Source: Xenorhabdus cabanillasii (lineage in GTDB: Bacteria > Pseudomonadota > Gammaproteobacteria > Enterobacterales > Enterobacteriaceae). From it: a stretch of DNA of 64,000 nucleotides. The position numbers and the translations under genes were made by a program. The stretch is taken from assembly GCF_003386665.1 (NCBI RefSeq), contig NZ_QTUB01000001.1:2418001-2482000 (forward strand), written 5' to 3'. The notes under the pieces were generated by a model. It saw only the letters and a list, made by a program, of their open reading frames with translations, was not told where the DNA came from and made no database searches. The first letter of the stretch is position 1; each line of letters starts with the position of its first letter. Shown one piece after another: positions 31,712 through 41,332 of the stretch.

Positions 31712-32971
31712 CTATGTGATATAACGTTTAATTAGTGAAAAATCTCGGTGTTTATGCTTGTTGACAATTAACTCGCGTGCCAGCTTCAAGGCGTGTTTTT
31801 CACAAGTGGCGCGTAGCGTTGGATCTTCAATCTGTTTGAAATCAGCGACACCGGCAAAGCCAATAATACGGCGATTAATCTCAAGCCCGGCATAGACCAG
31901 AGTTTCTTCAAATAAATTGGAGAAAAAATTATCTTGTGCTGCTTTAAGGAACGGTAGGCTGAAAGCTCCCTGCTGGTAAATTGTGATAGGATAGGCTTCC
32001 CCGGCAGTCTTTTCATTCCATAATTGACGAAAATGACGCTCAAATACTGCCCATGTCGTTTCAATTTGTGTTAGAAGCCACAATTGAAAATCAGTACATT
32101 GCTTTTTATTGTCTCGTAAAGCAGGTTGGGCAAAATAAGCCATAAACAGATTACCGATATAGTTGCCAATATCAAATGCCATTGGTCCCATAAAACTGAA
32201 TTCTGGGTCGATGACCTTTGTGGAATCCGGCATTACCATAATGGAACCTGAGTGGAGATCACCGTGTAGTAAGGCTTGGGCTTCAGTCATGAATTTGTAT
32301 TTATACTGCATCACAGTTTGGATCATTGCCTGATCCTGCCAAACAGCGTGGACGTCACTATCAAGTTGAGGAGAAGTCCAATTGTTTCTTTCGGCATTAA
32401 AATATGGCTCTGTAAAAATTAGATCTTCGGTGATCTTACAAAGTTCGTGATTATTGGCAAAACGGCTCACCAGCTCTTTTTTTTCTTGACTGTCCATTCC
32501 GATATCAGAGGTGTGAAATAGGGAATCAGCAAGAAAAATTCCAATATCTTCTGCAAGATAAGGAAATTTCTGACCGGTGATCAACTGATTACGCAAAATA
32601 ATATGCTGATCTAAATACTCCATCACAAATAAAGACATTTCTTCATCGTAAAAATACACATCGGGGACATACTGGCTGACAAATTTATTTACTTCTAGCA
32701 GGTTATGATATTCAAAATAGGTACGATCAAGAGAAAGTTGCCATGATTCTCCTGCTGCCCGCATATAAGGTAAGGCTTGTTTGACAACAACCGTTTTTTC
32801 AGTTCCAGAAACAATGAAAACTAAGTTGAGATTCCCATCACCAACTTCCTTTATTTGCCATGTTTCAGGCAATCCGCCGAGTGAGATTGTTGTTGGTAAA
32901 TTTTTCGCAAGATAATGTGGTAAGGATTCACAAGTTTGTGGGGTATATTCAGTAGGAACATAAGCAGACAT
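31712..32971 (-). CDS. mtnK: 5-methylthioribose kinase MtnK
   Basis: MtnK phosphorylates 5-methylthioribose, released from methylthioadenosine by a nucleosidase. The 419-aa protein has the kinase-like fold: an N-lobe with VGDGNLNLVFIVSGTEKTVV and VKQALPYMRAAGESW, the catalytic loop LLHGDLHSGSIMV with Asp, and the metal-binding DPEFSFMGPMAFDIGN. Length fits the family. It starts the mtnK-mtnA-aldolase operon; a Cys-cluster gene ends 34 bp upstream on the same strand and may be co-transcribed. Confidence 0.95.
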   Translation of the reverse strand: MSAYVPTEYTPQTCESLPHYLAKNLPTTISLGGLPETWQIKEVGDGNLNLVFIVSGTEKTVVVKQALPYMRAAGESWQLSLDRTYFEYHNLLEVNKFVSQYVPDVYFYDEEMSLFVMEYLDQHIILRNQLITGQKFPYLAEDIGIFLADSLFHTSDIGMDSQEKKELVSRFANNHELCKITEDLIFTEPYFNAERNNWTSPQLDSDVHAVWQDQAMIQTVMQYKYKFMTEAQALLHGDLHSGSIMVMPDSTKVIDPEFSFMGPMAFDIGNYIGNLFMAYFAQPALRDNKKQCTDFQLWLLTQIETTWAVFERHFRQLWNEKTAGEAYPITIYQQGAFSLPFLKAAQDNFFSNLFEETLVYAGLEINRRIIGFAGVADFKQIEDPTLRATCEKHALKLARELIVNKHKHRDFSLIKRYIT

Positions 32972-33005
32972 TATTTTTCATCCTGATAATTTCATGAAGG
33001 GAAGT

Positions 33006-33392
33006 TCACAAGCTGTACAGTGATAATATATTCTGCGGCTTTGGCAGAGGGGGAAGGCCATAAGCAGCCCTGGCGCGATCACAGGCTTCATTGTAATCAC
33101 CAGTTTCCCATGCTTGAGAGAACTCCTTACAAGGAGAAGGTCTTTTATCATAAATGGAACAGGAAACTGAGTAACCAATTTCCCCTTGTAGCTTTATACA
33201 GCGAGGGTGTAGTTCATTCGTGCCTTTCATACAGCACATAAAATTGTTCAGTTTTTCAGTGGCAGAGATGGGAACTGTACCTCCTCCATCTTCTGTTTCT
33301 GCCCAATAAAACGAAACACGAAAATATGCACAGCAAGCACCGCAGCTAATGCAGGGATTATTCAAAGATTGAGAATTTAATACTTGATTCAT
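33006..33392 (-). CDS. YkgJ-family cysteine-cluster protein
   Basis: The 128-aa protein has PCISCGACCAYFRVSF at residues 13-28 and later Cys pairs (NFMCCMKG, PRCIKL, VSCSIYDKRPSPCKEF). This is the zinc- or iron-chelating cluster pattern of the YkgJ/UPF0153 family, whose members are of uncertain function. It sits just upstream of mtnK on the same strand. A link to methylthioribose metabolism is only positional. Confidence 0.8.
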   Translation of the reverse strand: MNQVLNSQSLNNPCISCGACCAYFRVSFYWAETEDGGGTVPISATEKLNNFMCCMKGTNELHPRCIKLQGEIGYSVSCSIYDKRPSPCKEFSQAWETGDYNEACDRARAAYGLPPLPKPQNILSLYSL

Positions 33393-33477
33393 ACCAGATG
33401 TCTCTATTTAATTTTTAAGATATTCACTTAGGTAAAATAGCTCTGATCTCAAGAGTTCATTTTTATATATCCTAAGT

Positions 33478-33533
33478 CTTTAAAGCTATAGCTTTGTTGG
33501 CTGCACTTTGAAATTAATAGGGTATATAGAAAG
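33478..33533. repeat. Dispersed intergenic repeat (copy 4, short)
   Basis: AAAGCTATAGCTTTGTTGGCTGCACTTTGAAATTAATAGGGTATA in segments matches the left (ttgttggctgc) and right (tttgaaatyaatrgggtat) ends of the copy at 21765 with the centre deleted. The remaining gap 33534-33860 has no supported gene. Confidence 0.55.
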
Positions 33534-33863
33534 ATATTCTCTTTGAGAATAGATTATCTTTTTAGATAATAGGGAATATCAAGGAAAATTTATTCTTCAA
33601 TGTTAAAAATCAAAAGTAGCCTTATTAACAGGCCGCTTTTTATTGAGTATTACTTTTTAAAAAGTAATAACAATTTTACGCTGAAAATGTTTGCTGAAAA
33701 AAGATAATAATATGCTTCAGTATTTCATTGTGAATTTTTTCCCGACTTCTCTTTCCTCCATCTTTACAAATTATTCCCTTTCCCGGTGCGTCTTTTTCGA
33801 TAAGTACTGTCGCATTAGGTTTGCAATTTTGGATAAAGCTAAAATGCATTGCATCATCGATAA

Positions 33864-34701
33864 TTACATATCTTGATTTACCTTTTGGAAGAGTAATGCA
33901 TTTAACTCGGTATAACTCAATTTTGCATGATCACTATTTTGTAGGAGACCATTTTGTACAAAGTGCTCGATTCCTGCCTGTGCGATACCATAGGCTTGTT
34001 CGGCAAAAAAAGATCCTCCTGAAACTCTTTTTACACCAGCAGCAAAAAACGCTTTTGCGCTAGGGGCACCAGCAAAAGCCATTATATTTAATGGTCCGTT
34101 AATATGAGAACTGATTGTTCGGCATATTGATAAGTCGGTTAATCCCGGAATAAAAATACCATCTGCACCAGCAGCAAGATAAGCATTAGCACGGGAAATT
34201 AAATGCTCAGGATCGGTATTTTCTCCGCGAAGCCATGAATCTATACGAGCATTGATAAATAAGCTGTAATGTATTTTGTTTGCGGCGGTACGCACAGAGG
34301 TAATACGTTCGGCACCATCATCTATGGACATTGATTTACCATGTTGAGAATCTTCAATGTTAATCCCTACGCATTCGACAGAATATAAATCTTGTACAAG
34401 ATGATCCATATTTTCACCAACCCCTAACAGGCCATCTTCAACATCCGCAGTGACAGGAAGATTAGTACTGGCAGTGATTAATCCAAGCGCTTTCATTACA
34501 ATTTTTTCGGTTAGCTGATTGATTGTCTGGGTATCCCAAACTCCAGGAGATTCCGGCACTGGTTGTTGCTATGGCTTTGACTCCACATTGTTCAGCTAAA
34601 CGAGTACTCATAACATCCCATGAATTGGCTAATATGAGGTTTCCTTCTTCATGTAATTGGCTAAAAACTTGAATTTTTTCGTCCAGGCTTATTCTTATCA
34701 T
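33864..34701 (-). pseudogene. Isocitrate lyase/PEP mutase family protein, frameshifted
   Basis: The N-terminal frame starts at 34701 (MIRISLDEKIQVFSQLHEEG) and reaches SAGISWSLGYPD. The rest, DTQTINQLTEKIVMKALGLI, TADVEDGLLG, GINIEDSQHG, LFINARIDSWL, is in another frame. Together they form a full-length (~278 aa) PEP-mutase/ICL-superfamily protein of the carboxyphosphonoenolpyruvate-phosphonomutase-like type, with the Mg-binding DVEDG and EDSQ motifs. The frame changes near 34526-34538 (GGATACCCAGAC on the minus strand). The otherwise clean reading suggests a recent single indel or sequence error. Substrate unknown. Confidence 0.8.
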
Positions 34702-34911
34702 GTTAGTTTCTCAATATTTTTTATTTTCTTATAAAATAGAATCCATAATTGTAAATATCATGGTTATACATTTATTAGAGCGATACTAAATCATTGCACT
34801 GTATATTTATATAGTCAACATATTGATTGATAAAAAAAGCACTAAATTAAAGCTATAATATCATTATTGCGTTAATAATTATTTCATATGAAAATATTTC
34901 CATTAGATTTT

Positions 34912-35859
34912 TTACTTTTCAAGTAAAGAAAAAATAGCATCAGTAATTTTAGCTAAAGCAATATTATTGACATTCTCTGGATCGTACAAGGTGATACACA
35001 TATCTTTTGATGCAAGTGGTGACCAATTTTCAGGCTTGGTAACACCATAAAGAGCAACAAGTTTTTTCTTTAATGCTGCTGATAAATGACAGATACCGCC
35101 ATCGCCAACTACAATCAAGGTCATATTATTTAATAATGCCAGAAAAGAATTTAGAGAATCACACATGACAATTTTACTATTATCACCTATACGTGAAGTT
35201 AAATCTTCAGCTAAATGAATATCACTGGGGAATGCTGAAATAATAAATTTTGCGGTAGGATATTTTTCTGAAATTTTATCAGAAATCAAAGTAAGATTTT
35301 TATTATTAATTAAGCTGTAATTTCTATTATTGGAAACAGAAAATAAAATCAATGGTTCTCCTGAATAAATAGATGTGGATGTATTACTCAACGTTATTGC
35401 AGGGAATAAATCAGGTGGTAAAGATTGCACATTGGGTGAAAATGTACGTAATACTTTTAAAGCCTGATGGTAACCTTTTATTACTTCTTGATTAACAGGA
35501 TAGTTAACTAATTTAGAATGCCATTTTTGATCTGCAACAACAGCATAGCGCTTTTTTGCTCCCAATAACCATAAAAATAAATTATTGAGTTTCATTGGAC
35601 TTGGCTTAGCGGAAATAGCAATATCAAAATTCTTCTTGCGGAATTTCAGAGCGGTTTTTACGATAGAAAGATACTTGTTTCCTTGAGGAAGGACACTGAT
35701 GCTTATATCAGGGTATATATACTTAGCAAGCTCATAATTACCTTTTTCTATAAATAAACTAATTTCTGTATTTGCATATTTTTTCTGTAAAAATTTTATT
35801 AATGGTTGGGTACAGATAAGATCACCAAGCCCATTTCTGCGTAATATAGCTATTTTCAT
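34912..35859 (-). CDS. Glycosyltransferase family 9 (heptosyltransferase-like)
   Basis: The 315-aa protein starts MKIAILRRNGLGDLICTQPL, the typical GT9 N-terminus with the Gly-Asp acceptor motif. The C-terminal half has VVGDGGICHLSAALKKKLVA and LYGVTKPENWSPL, matching the ADP-heptose binding pocket (gDtG..HlAaAl..p.valfG.t.p). It would add a heptose-like sugar to LPS core or another surface glycan. It stands alone, low in GC, away from any waa cluster, so it may have been acquired. Confidence 0.82.
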   Translation of the reverse strand: MKIAILRRNGLGDLICTQPLIKFLQKKYANTEISLFIEKGNYELAKYIYPDISISVLPQGNKYLSIVKTALKFRKKNFDIAISAKPSPMKLNNLFLWLLGAKKRYAVVADQKWHSKLVNYPVNQEVIKGYHQALKVLRTFSPNVQSLPPDLFPAITLSNTSTSIYSGEPLILFSVSNNRNYSLINNKNLTLISDKISEKYPTAKFIISAFPSDIHLAEDLTSRIGDNSKIVMCDSLNSFLALLNNMTLIVVGDGGICHLSAALKKKLVALYGVTKPENWSPLASKDMCITLYDPENVNNIALAKITDAIFSLLEK

Positions 35860-36080
35860 GTTGAGTGATAAAAGAAAATTCTTTTTTAAGTGGCAGATAC
35901 TGCTTTTAAGTATAGAATATTTATTTAATAATTCAATGTATTATGTAAAAAGTCGTTTAAACGATATATTGCCTATGTATTCTTTGTAAAGACATATGAA
36001 CGTGTTTTTTCTTTTAACTTCTCAATTCTAGAAGGTTGACTATAATTTTATCTCCCCCAATACCAAATGAGGAAAACCTA

Positions 36081-36572
36081 ATGACTATGTTGAAAGAGAG
36101 ACAACATATGCTCATTCGCGCAATGAATGACCAGAATCATTTAATGCAGCCTATCAGCAAGGAAAAACTTCAATTCCTTGGAGAGGCTTTCGGATGGGAT
36201 CAACTAGCTGACGATATAAACTATTTAATAAAAGTTGGTTTAATTAACCACGATGCCATTCATTTTAATGATGATGGTAGCTATGGCTTTAACCCTGATG
36301 CAATGGCTCTTACTGCTACGGGCATTGAATACGTCAATATGGATACAATTGATGATGAAATTAATTCTATTAACATAAAGATTCATAAAAATATCCTTGA
36401 AAAGTTTGAAACGATAATTAACGGAGTAAACCTTCCAGATACCGAAAAAAAACATATTTTGCAATTAGTTAAAGATAATGGTGTTGAGGCTGTGGTCGGT
36501 AAATGTGTTGATATTCTATTTGTGAACACTAGCCTTGCTACAGCTGTACTCTCTGAATTAACTAAAAATTGA
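36081..36572 (+). CDS. Hypothetical protein with possible winged-helix N-terminus (163 aa)
   Basis: I do not recognise this protein. Residues 1-75 (MTMLKERQHMLIRAMNDQNH ... LADDINYLIKVGLINHDAI ... LTATGIEYV) have the look of a winged-helix domain that ends in an 'l T..GieYv' strand, as in DUF2513/YjcQ-type proteins. Residues 85-163 are helical. I use the ATG at 36081, ten bases after GAGGAAA; a TTG start at 36036 would extend it by 15 residues. Next to GT9 and an IS1 relic. Confidence 0.5.
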   Translation: MTMLKERQHMLIRAMNDQNHLMQPISKEKLQFLGEAFGWDQLADDINYLIKVGLINHDAIHFNDDGSYGFNPDAMALTATGIEYVNMDTIDDEINSINIKIHKNILEKFETIINGVNLPDTEKKHILQLVKDNGVEAVVGKCVDILFVNTSLATAVLSELTKN

Positions 36573-36826
36573 GGTTATAGATGTTTCTCTTTTTTGTTCC
36601 TTAAACTGTCTGAGATAGCGGGTGATATTGATATGAATCCGCAAGAAGTTGAGGATTAAATGTTAATCAACTCCAATCGGCTGTTGATTTTTGAGTTATG
36701 TTTATCAGAAAGGCTTATTTATACTAAAGTGGATAGATCCAAGTAAATTATATGATATGGAGATTATCATCTCAGTACTTCATTAACAGTGAAGTAATAG
36801 CTAATAAAGATATTTTAAATAGTTTC

Positions 36827-37292
36827 ATCAGAAAACCCGTGTCCTGAAAGTGGCCACAAGCACCGTCATGACAACGCTTCCTCTTGACGCGGATAACCTC
36901 CAGCTTATCTGTGAAATGGATGAGTAATGGTCGTTTGTGGGGAACAAGAAAAATCAACGCTGGCTCTGGTATGCCTGGGAACCCCGTCTGAAACGAATAG
37001 GGGCGCAGGTTTTTGGGGAGCGCAGCCGGAAAACATTAGACAAACTGCTTACCCTTTTATCGCCCTTTCATATTCGGTTTTATTGTACGGATGATTATGC
37101 GGTGTATGACAGCCTCCCGGAAGAAGAACACCTGACCGGGAAAGACATTCACCCAACGTTTAGAAAAAAACAATTTAACCCATCGAACCCGGATAAAAAG
37201 ACTGAATCGAAAAACGATAGGGTATTCTAAATCAGAGGAAATGCACGATAAAGTGATTGGTACTTTCATTGAGCATGAGAACTATTTTTAAT
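36827..37292 (+). pseudogene. IS1-family transposase relic (InsB)
   Basis: Reading through a TAA at 36925-36927 gives QLICEMDE*WSFVGNKKNQRW, HVFGER-type AQVFGERSRKTLDKLLTLLS and FYCTDDYAVYDSL, the catalytic part of IS1 InsB. After a frame change near 37225 the text ends with MHDKVIGTFIEHENY, the IS1 C-terminus. One stop, one frameshift and a missing InsA make it inactive. Confidence 0.85.
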
Positions 37293-37344
37293 AAGACATC
37301 TAACTATTTAATACATAACCCATATCTTTGGCTCATTCTCTCAG

Positions 37345-37470
37345 ATGGGTGAAAAATTTATCCGAACGATAGGCCAGCTGCGAGCCAATTTTGCGATGAC
37401 TCTGAAGGCCACCTGCTATGATTTGCAACGTTTGGTTTATTTTGGAAAATCCGGCCTTCATGCCGTTTAA
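37345..37470 (+). pseudogene. IS5-type transposase C-terminal fragment
   Basis: The 41 codons read MGEKFIRTIGQLRANFAMTL then KATCYDLQRLVYFGKSG and resemble the C-terminus of IS5-family transposases (kfirtigq.RAn.ai.lka.cyNl.r). Nothing else of the element is left. The remaining gap to 37869 holds no supported gene. Confidence 0.65.
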
Positions 37471-37869
37471 TTTCGGTATGTGATGAAAAAGCGATCAGTT
37501 TATTTTTTCCCCTGAAAAAGCAAGAAAAAGTCATACACAATAAGGTCATTTATTGGTAAGTGCAAAATTGACCTTATTTTTTGTATTGGGAGTTTTTAGA
37601 GGTTCCCAATTAAAAATATGAATCACAATGGATAACTATTTCACATGTTACGGAATATAATGGAAGTAATATATTTTAATTTGGTTGGAAAATATTAAAT
37701 AACATTAGGTTAAGTGAAAGTATATATATTCAGGCATGTTACATTTTTCCTTAGAGTACTTGATGGTAACATGACAATTGGATAATCCATGATTTATTTG
37801 TTATAGTTCATATTCGGAACATCAAGTTAAGTATATTGTTACTCAACTCAAGTATAAGAGGTCTGCACC

Positions 37870-38463
37870 ATGTTAGAAGAATCATCAAAAGATTCGCCTG
37901 AACTTCCTAAAGAGATCCCCTATGAACAAAGTCATTTATTAAAATCCAGATGTATTATGATCTCTGGTGAGATTAACCAAAAATTAGCTGAAAGGGTAAC
38001 AACACAGTTACTGATTTTACAAGAGATAAGTAACGAACCAATCAAGATTTTTATTAATAGTCAGGGTGGACATGTTGAAGCTGGTGATACTATTCATGAC
38101 TTAATTAAATTTATAAAACCGGAAGTTTTTATAATAGGAACCGGTTGGGTTGCAAGTGCTGGCATTACTATTTTTCTTGCTGCCAAAAAAGAAAATCGTT
38201 ATTCCCTCCCAAATACTCGTTTTATGATTCATCAACCTTTAGGAGGGTACGAAGGAAGAGCAACTGATATTGAAATAGAAGCTAGAGAGTTTTTACTGAT
38301 ACGTAGTCGCATAAATCAGCTTATTAGTGATGCCACAGGACAGCCGATAGAAAAAGTAGAAAAGGATACTGATAGAAATTATTGGATGCGCCCTCAACAG
38401 GTTATTGAATATGGAATTGTAGGTCGAATAATAACCAAGTGGGAAGACATCAACCATGTATGA
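37870..38463 (+). CDS. ClpP-like peptidase paralogue with Asn at the catalytic Asp position
   Basis: The 197-aa protein has the ClpP fold: INSQGGHVEAGDTIHDLIKF, the nucleophile Ser96 in GWVASAGITIF, His121 in RFMIHQPLGGYEG and the handle region ATDIEIEAREFLLIRSRINQ. Aligned without gaps from the catalytic His, the E. coli catalytic Asp171 (ERDTERD) falls on Asn170 here (EKDTDRN). Some ClpP paralogues, such as Listeria ClpP1, have the same change and depend on a partner ClpP. The N-terminus differs from the housekeeping ClpP, and no clpX or clpA lies near. It may form mixed rings or act alone on a specific target. Start at 37870 follows a weak AGAGGT. Confidence 0.85.
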   Translation: MLEESSKDSPELPKEIPYEQSHLLKSRCIMISGEINQKLAERVTTQLLILQEISNEPIKIFINSQGGHVEAGDTIHDLIKFIKPEVFIIGTGWVASAGITIFLAAKKENRYSLPNTRFMIHQPLGGYEGRATDIEIEAREFLLIRSRINQLISDATGQPIEKVEKDTDRNYWMRPQQVIEYGIVGRIITKWEDINHV

Positions 38464-38494
38464 ATGATAAATAGGGTGGGCAGAAACTCACCCA

Positions 38495-39076
38495 CTATTT
38501 TATATTAATATCATATTCTTTTAAAAACTTTGGTACTCGCCATCCATCTTTCAGAATTGCGTATATATACATGTCACTCCATATTCCATTAACGTATTCA
38601 TTTTGTAATAAGTGAGCTTCTTGACGCATTCCTAGTTTTTCAACTAATTTTTTAGAACCTAGATTTAAAGCATCTAATCTTGCATAAATTCGATGATATT
38701 TAAAATACTCGAAACTAATATCTATTAATGCACCTAAAGATTCTGTTCCAATAGATTTTCTTTGATATAATGGATGGAATATACAACCTATTTCTCCTTG
38801 CTGTGATTCTTTGTTCGTTACCCTCAACATAATTTCTCCAGCTAAATCATTATGTTATCGTAAAACTACAGCAAGTCTTATTTCATCGCCATTATCATTA
38901 AATGCAGGATTAAGGACTTTATTAAATTGTTCACGAATATCTTTATCTGTAGGGAGTGGTGTGTATAAAAACTTATAAATTTCTGGTAATGAATGATAGC
39001 TTTTATACTTGATGAAATCTTTTTCTTCAAATTTACGGAGAATTAAGTGTGATGTAAAAAAATAAAAAAGGAACAT
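38495..39076 (-). pseudogene. GNAT acetyltransferase (RimJ-type) with in-frame stop
   Basis: One frame from 39076 to 38495 encodes SHLILRKFEEKDFIKYKSYH, then LAVVLR, a TAA at 38857-38855, then HNDLAGEIMLRVTNKESQQG, EIGCIFHPLYQRKSIGTESL, and ARLDALNLGSKKLVEKLGMR. This is a RimJ/RimL-like ribosomal-protein-type acetyltransferase. Gln (CAA) to stop (TAA) would explain the break, since the frame is intact either side. An ATG after the stop could start a truncated product without the N-terminal strands, probably inactive. Confidence 0.8.
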
Positions 39077-39109
39077 TATTTAGTAGCATAAAAACTCCTA
39101 GATTACTTA

Positions 39110-39755
39110 TTAATTTGTTGATTTATTAATATTGTTGTTTTCTTTTAGAAAGGCAAGGAAAAATAATCCAGCTAGTAAAGTTAAGATAAATATAATTATA
39201 AAAAACATTTTAAATGTTTCACTATAGGAATAGGAGACTATTTGAGTGCTATCGCTAATTGAATTGGAATTAATATACTTCGAAGTAAGTATATTTATCA
39301 ATGACCCAACAAGTGTAATAGCAATGGCTTCGCCTGCAACTCGCATAGTATTAAACAATCCAGACGCTAACCCGGCTTTTTCTTGAGGAACAACACTGAC
39401 AGATAAAGCATCCATTAACCCCCAAGGTAAGGCATTGCCAATTCCTATTAATGCCATAGCAAAAGATATTAACCAAATTTTTTCATATGTGGAGTTTATT
39501 AGTATACATACTCCAATAGAAGCTATAAAAAAACCAATCCCAGAAATATTACTGATTGGGTAATTTTTAGCAAGGTAACCAGAAAGAAGTGGAATAAAAA
39601 GCATCGGTAAAGTCAAAGGCAAAATAATTACCGAAGTTTTAGATGCACTGAAACCACCTCCAGTCATAAGCCACATGGGTAAATAAACAAAAAGTGATAT
39701 ATAACTAAAGGCCGTTAATAAAGGTAGTAATTGCACCCCAAAAAACAAAGGAATC
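39110..39755 (-). pseudogene. MFS transporter, C-terminal half cut by IS30
   Basis: The frame includes about six membrane segments of a major facilitator drug transporter (QLLPLLTAFSYISLFVYLPM, GIGNALPWGLMDALSVSVVP, KAGLASGLFNTMRVAGEAIA). Its first ~24 codons (MARKMPTIATDRL...) lie within the IS30 end, so that start is artificial. The N-terminal half is not on the other side of the IS, so insertion was followed by deletion. The piece resembles the DHA2 family. Confidence 0.8.
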
Positions 39756-40837
39756 TTGGATTCGCATAATAAGTGCAATTTCTGAGAAAGGCGGTCAGTT
39801 GCTATAGTAGGCATCTTTCTCGCCAAAGGAAAATGCGCTATGACCTATACACAACTGACCGAAACAGAAAGATATCAGATTTCTAGCCTGAAAGAAGCGG
39901 GTTTTTCACAACGGGCGATTTCAAAGTCACTCAATCGAAGCCCCTCAACGATTAGCCGGGAATTGAGACGAAATCGGGAAGCAAAGAAATATTCTCCTGA
40001 ACAGGCTCAGTTTAAGGCCGTAGCACGCCGGCATTTTGCTATAAAAGCAGTCAAAGTGAATCCAGAGATAGAAATGTGGATCAAACAGTTAATTTGGCAA
40101 GATTTAAGTCCCGAACAGATTGTGGGTTATCTTAAACGGGAAGCCAAAATATCTTTACATCATGAGACGATTTATCGATTGATTTATAAAGATAAAAAGA
40201 ATGGTGGTGATTTATGGCAACATCTCAGAATGGCGAAAAAACCGTATCGTAAACGCTATGGAAATTATGAGCGCAGAGGCAAAATTAAAAATAGAGTCAG
40301 CATTGATAAACGCCCAAAATTTGTTGATAAAAAGCAGCGTATTGGTGATTGGGAAGGCGATACTATCGTTGGCCAAGATCATAAAAGTGCATTATTGACA
40401 CTCGTTGAACGAAAATCATTATTTACTATTATTATTAAACTTGAAGATAAAACAGCAGAAGGGGTCGCCAAAGCGGCAACAAGACACTTATCACTGATAA
40501 AACATAAAGTTAAAACAATTACCTTTGACAATGGCCTCGAATTTGCCGAACACGAGCGGATCAGTAAAAATTTAGAGGCAAGAATTTATTTTGCTCACCC
40601 GCATTCCCCTTGGGAAAGAGGGATAAATGAGAACATAAATGGATTAATTAGAGATTACTTCCCAAAAGGAACCGATTTTAATAAGGTATCAGAGCGGGAG
40701 ATTAACCTTGTGGCAAACCGATTAAATAATCGTCCTCGTAAAACACGAGATTACAAAACACCGAATGAGTTATTTAAAGGAGTACCCACTCAATTACTTC
40801 GCTCATTACGGTGTTGCGCTTAATATGTGAATCCAAG
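39755..40837 (+). mobile_element. IS30-family insertion sequence
   Basis: Imperfect terminal inverted repeats CTTGGATTCGCATAATAAG and CTTGGATTCACATATTAAG (as read inwards) bound ~1.08 kb with one transposase gene. The element interrupts the MFS gene. A target duplication is not clear. Confidence 0.85.
39840..40823 (+). CDS. IS30-family transposase
   Basis: The 327-aa protein has an N-terminal helix-turn-helix (YQISSLKEAGFSQRAISKSL followed by SPSTISREL) and a DDE domain: Asp in GDWEGDTIVG, Asp in TFDNGLEFAEH, Glu in PWERGINENINGLIR. It appears intact and therefore possibly active. Confidence 0.95.
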   Translation: MTYTQLTETERYQISSLKEAGFSQRAISKSLNRSPSTISRELRRNREAKKYSPEQAQFKAVARRHFAIKAVKVNPEIEMWIKQLIWQDLSPEQIVGYLKREAKISLHHETIYRLIYKDKKNGGDLWQHLRMAKKPYRKRYGNYERRGKIKNRVSIDKRPKFVDKKQRIGDWEGDTIVGQDHKSALLTLVERKSLFTIIIKLEDKTAEGVAKAATRHLSLIKHKVKTITFDNGLEFAEHERISKNLEARIYFAHPHSPWERGINENINGLIRDYFPKGTDFNKVSEREINLVANRLNNRPRKTRDYKTPNELFKGVPTQLLRSLRCCA

Positions 40838-41332
40838 TTTATATTTTTTTTCCTCCTTGGTATGGTGGTGTTGTAAGCAGCTTACTAATTAAATATGGGC
40901 CCGTTGTTATTTTGGTTTGCGTATGAAAAATAATACCATTAACTAATGAGGGTACTATAATGGCTGATATTAACCTGTCAATTGCCTTAGATTTGAAATC
41001 CATTGAAACAGTCTATAATTTTAGTGAAAATATTAATGACGCTGCATTTATAGATGATAAATATGTTCATGTGTTGGCTTTAAATGGAGCTTCGTTTAAA
41101 GATTCTACAGGAGTAGCAAATGCGAAAATTTACGGTGTTCAGCCACAGGATAATGTTAATTTGACTGTAGTTAATTATTCTGAATATAATTCTGAATTCT
41201 CTGCAATACTAATTAATTATACAGTGGTAAAGTCCAACTCATCTGTTAGCGCCCCTAAAATAGTGTTAAATACTGTTCAGAGACCATATATTAGTGATAG
41301 TAAAAATACAGATGGTAAGTTAATCAGATAAA

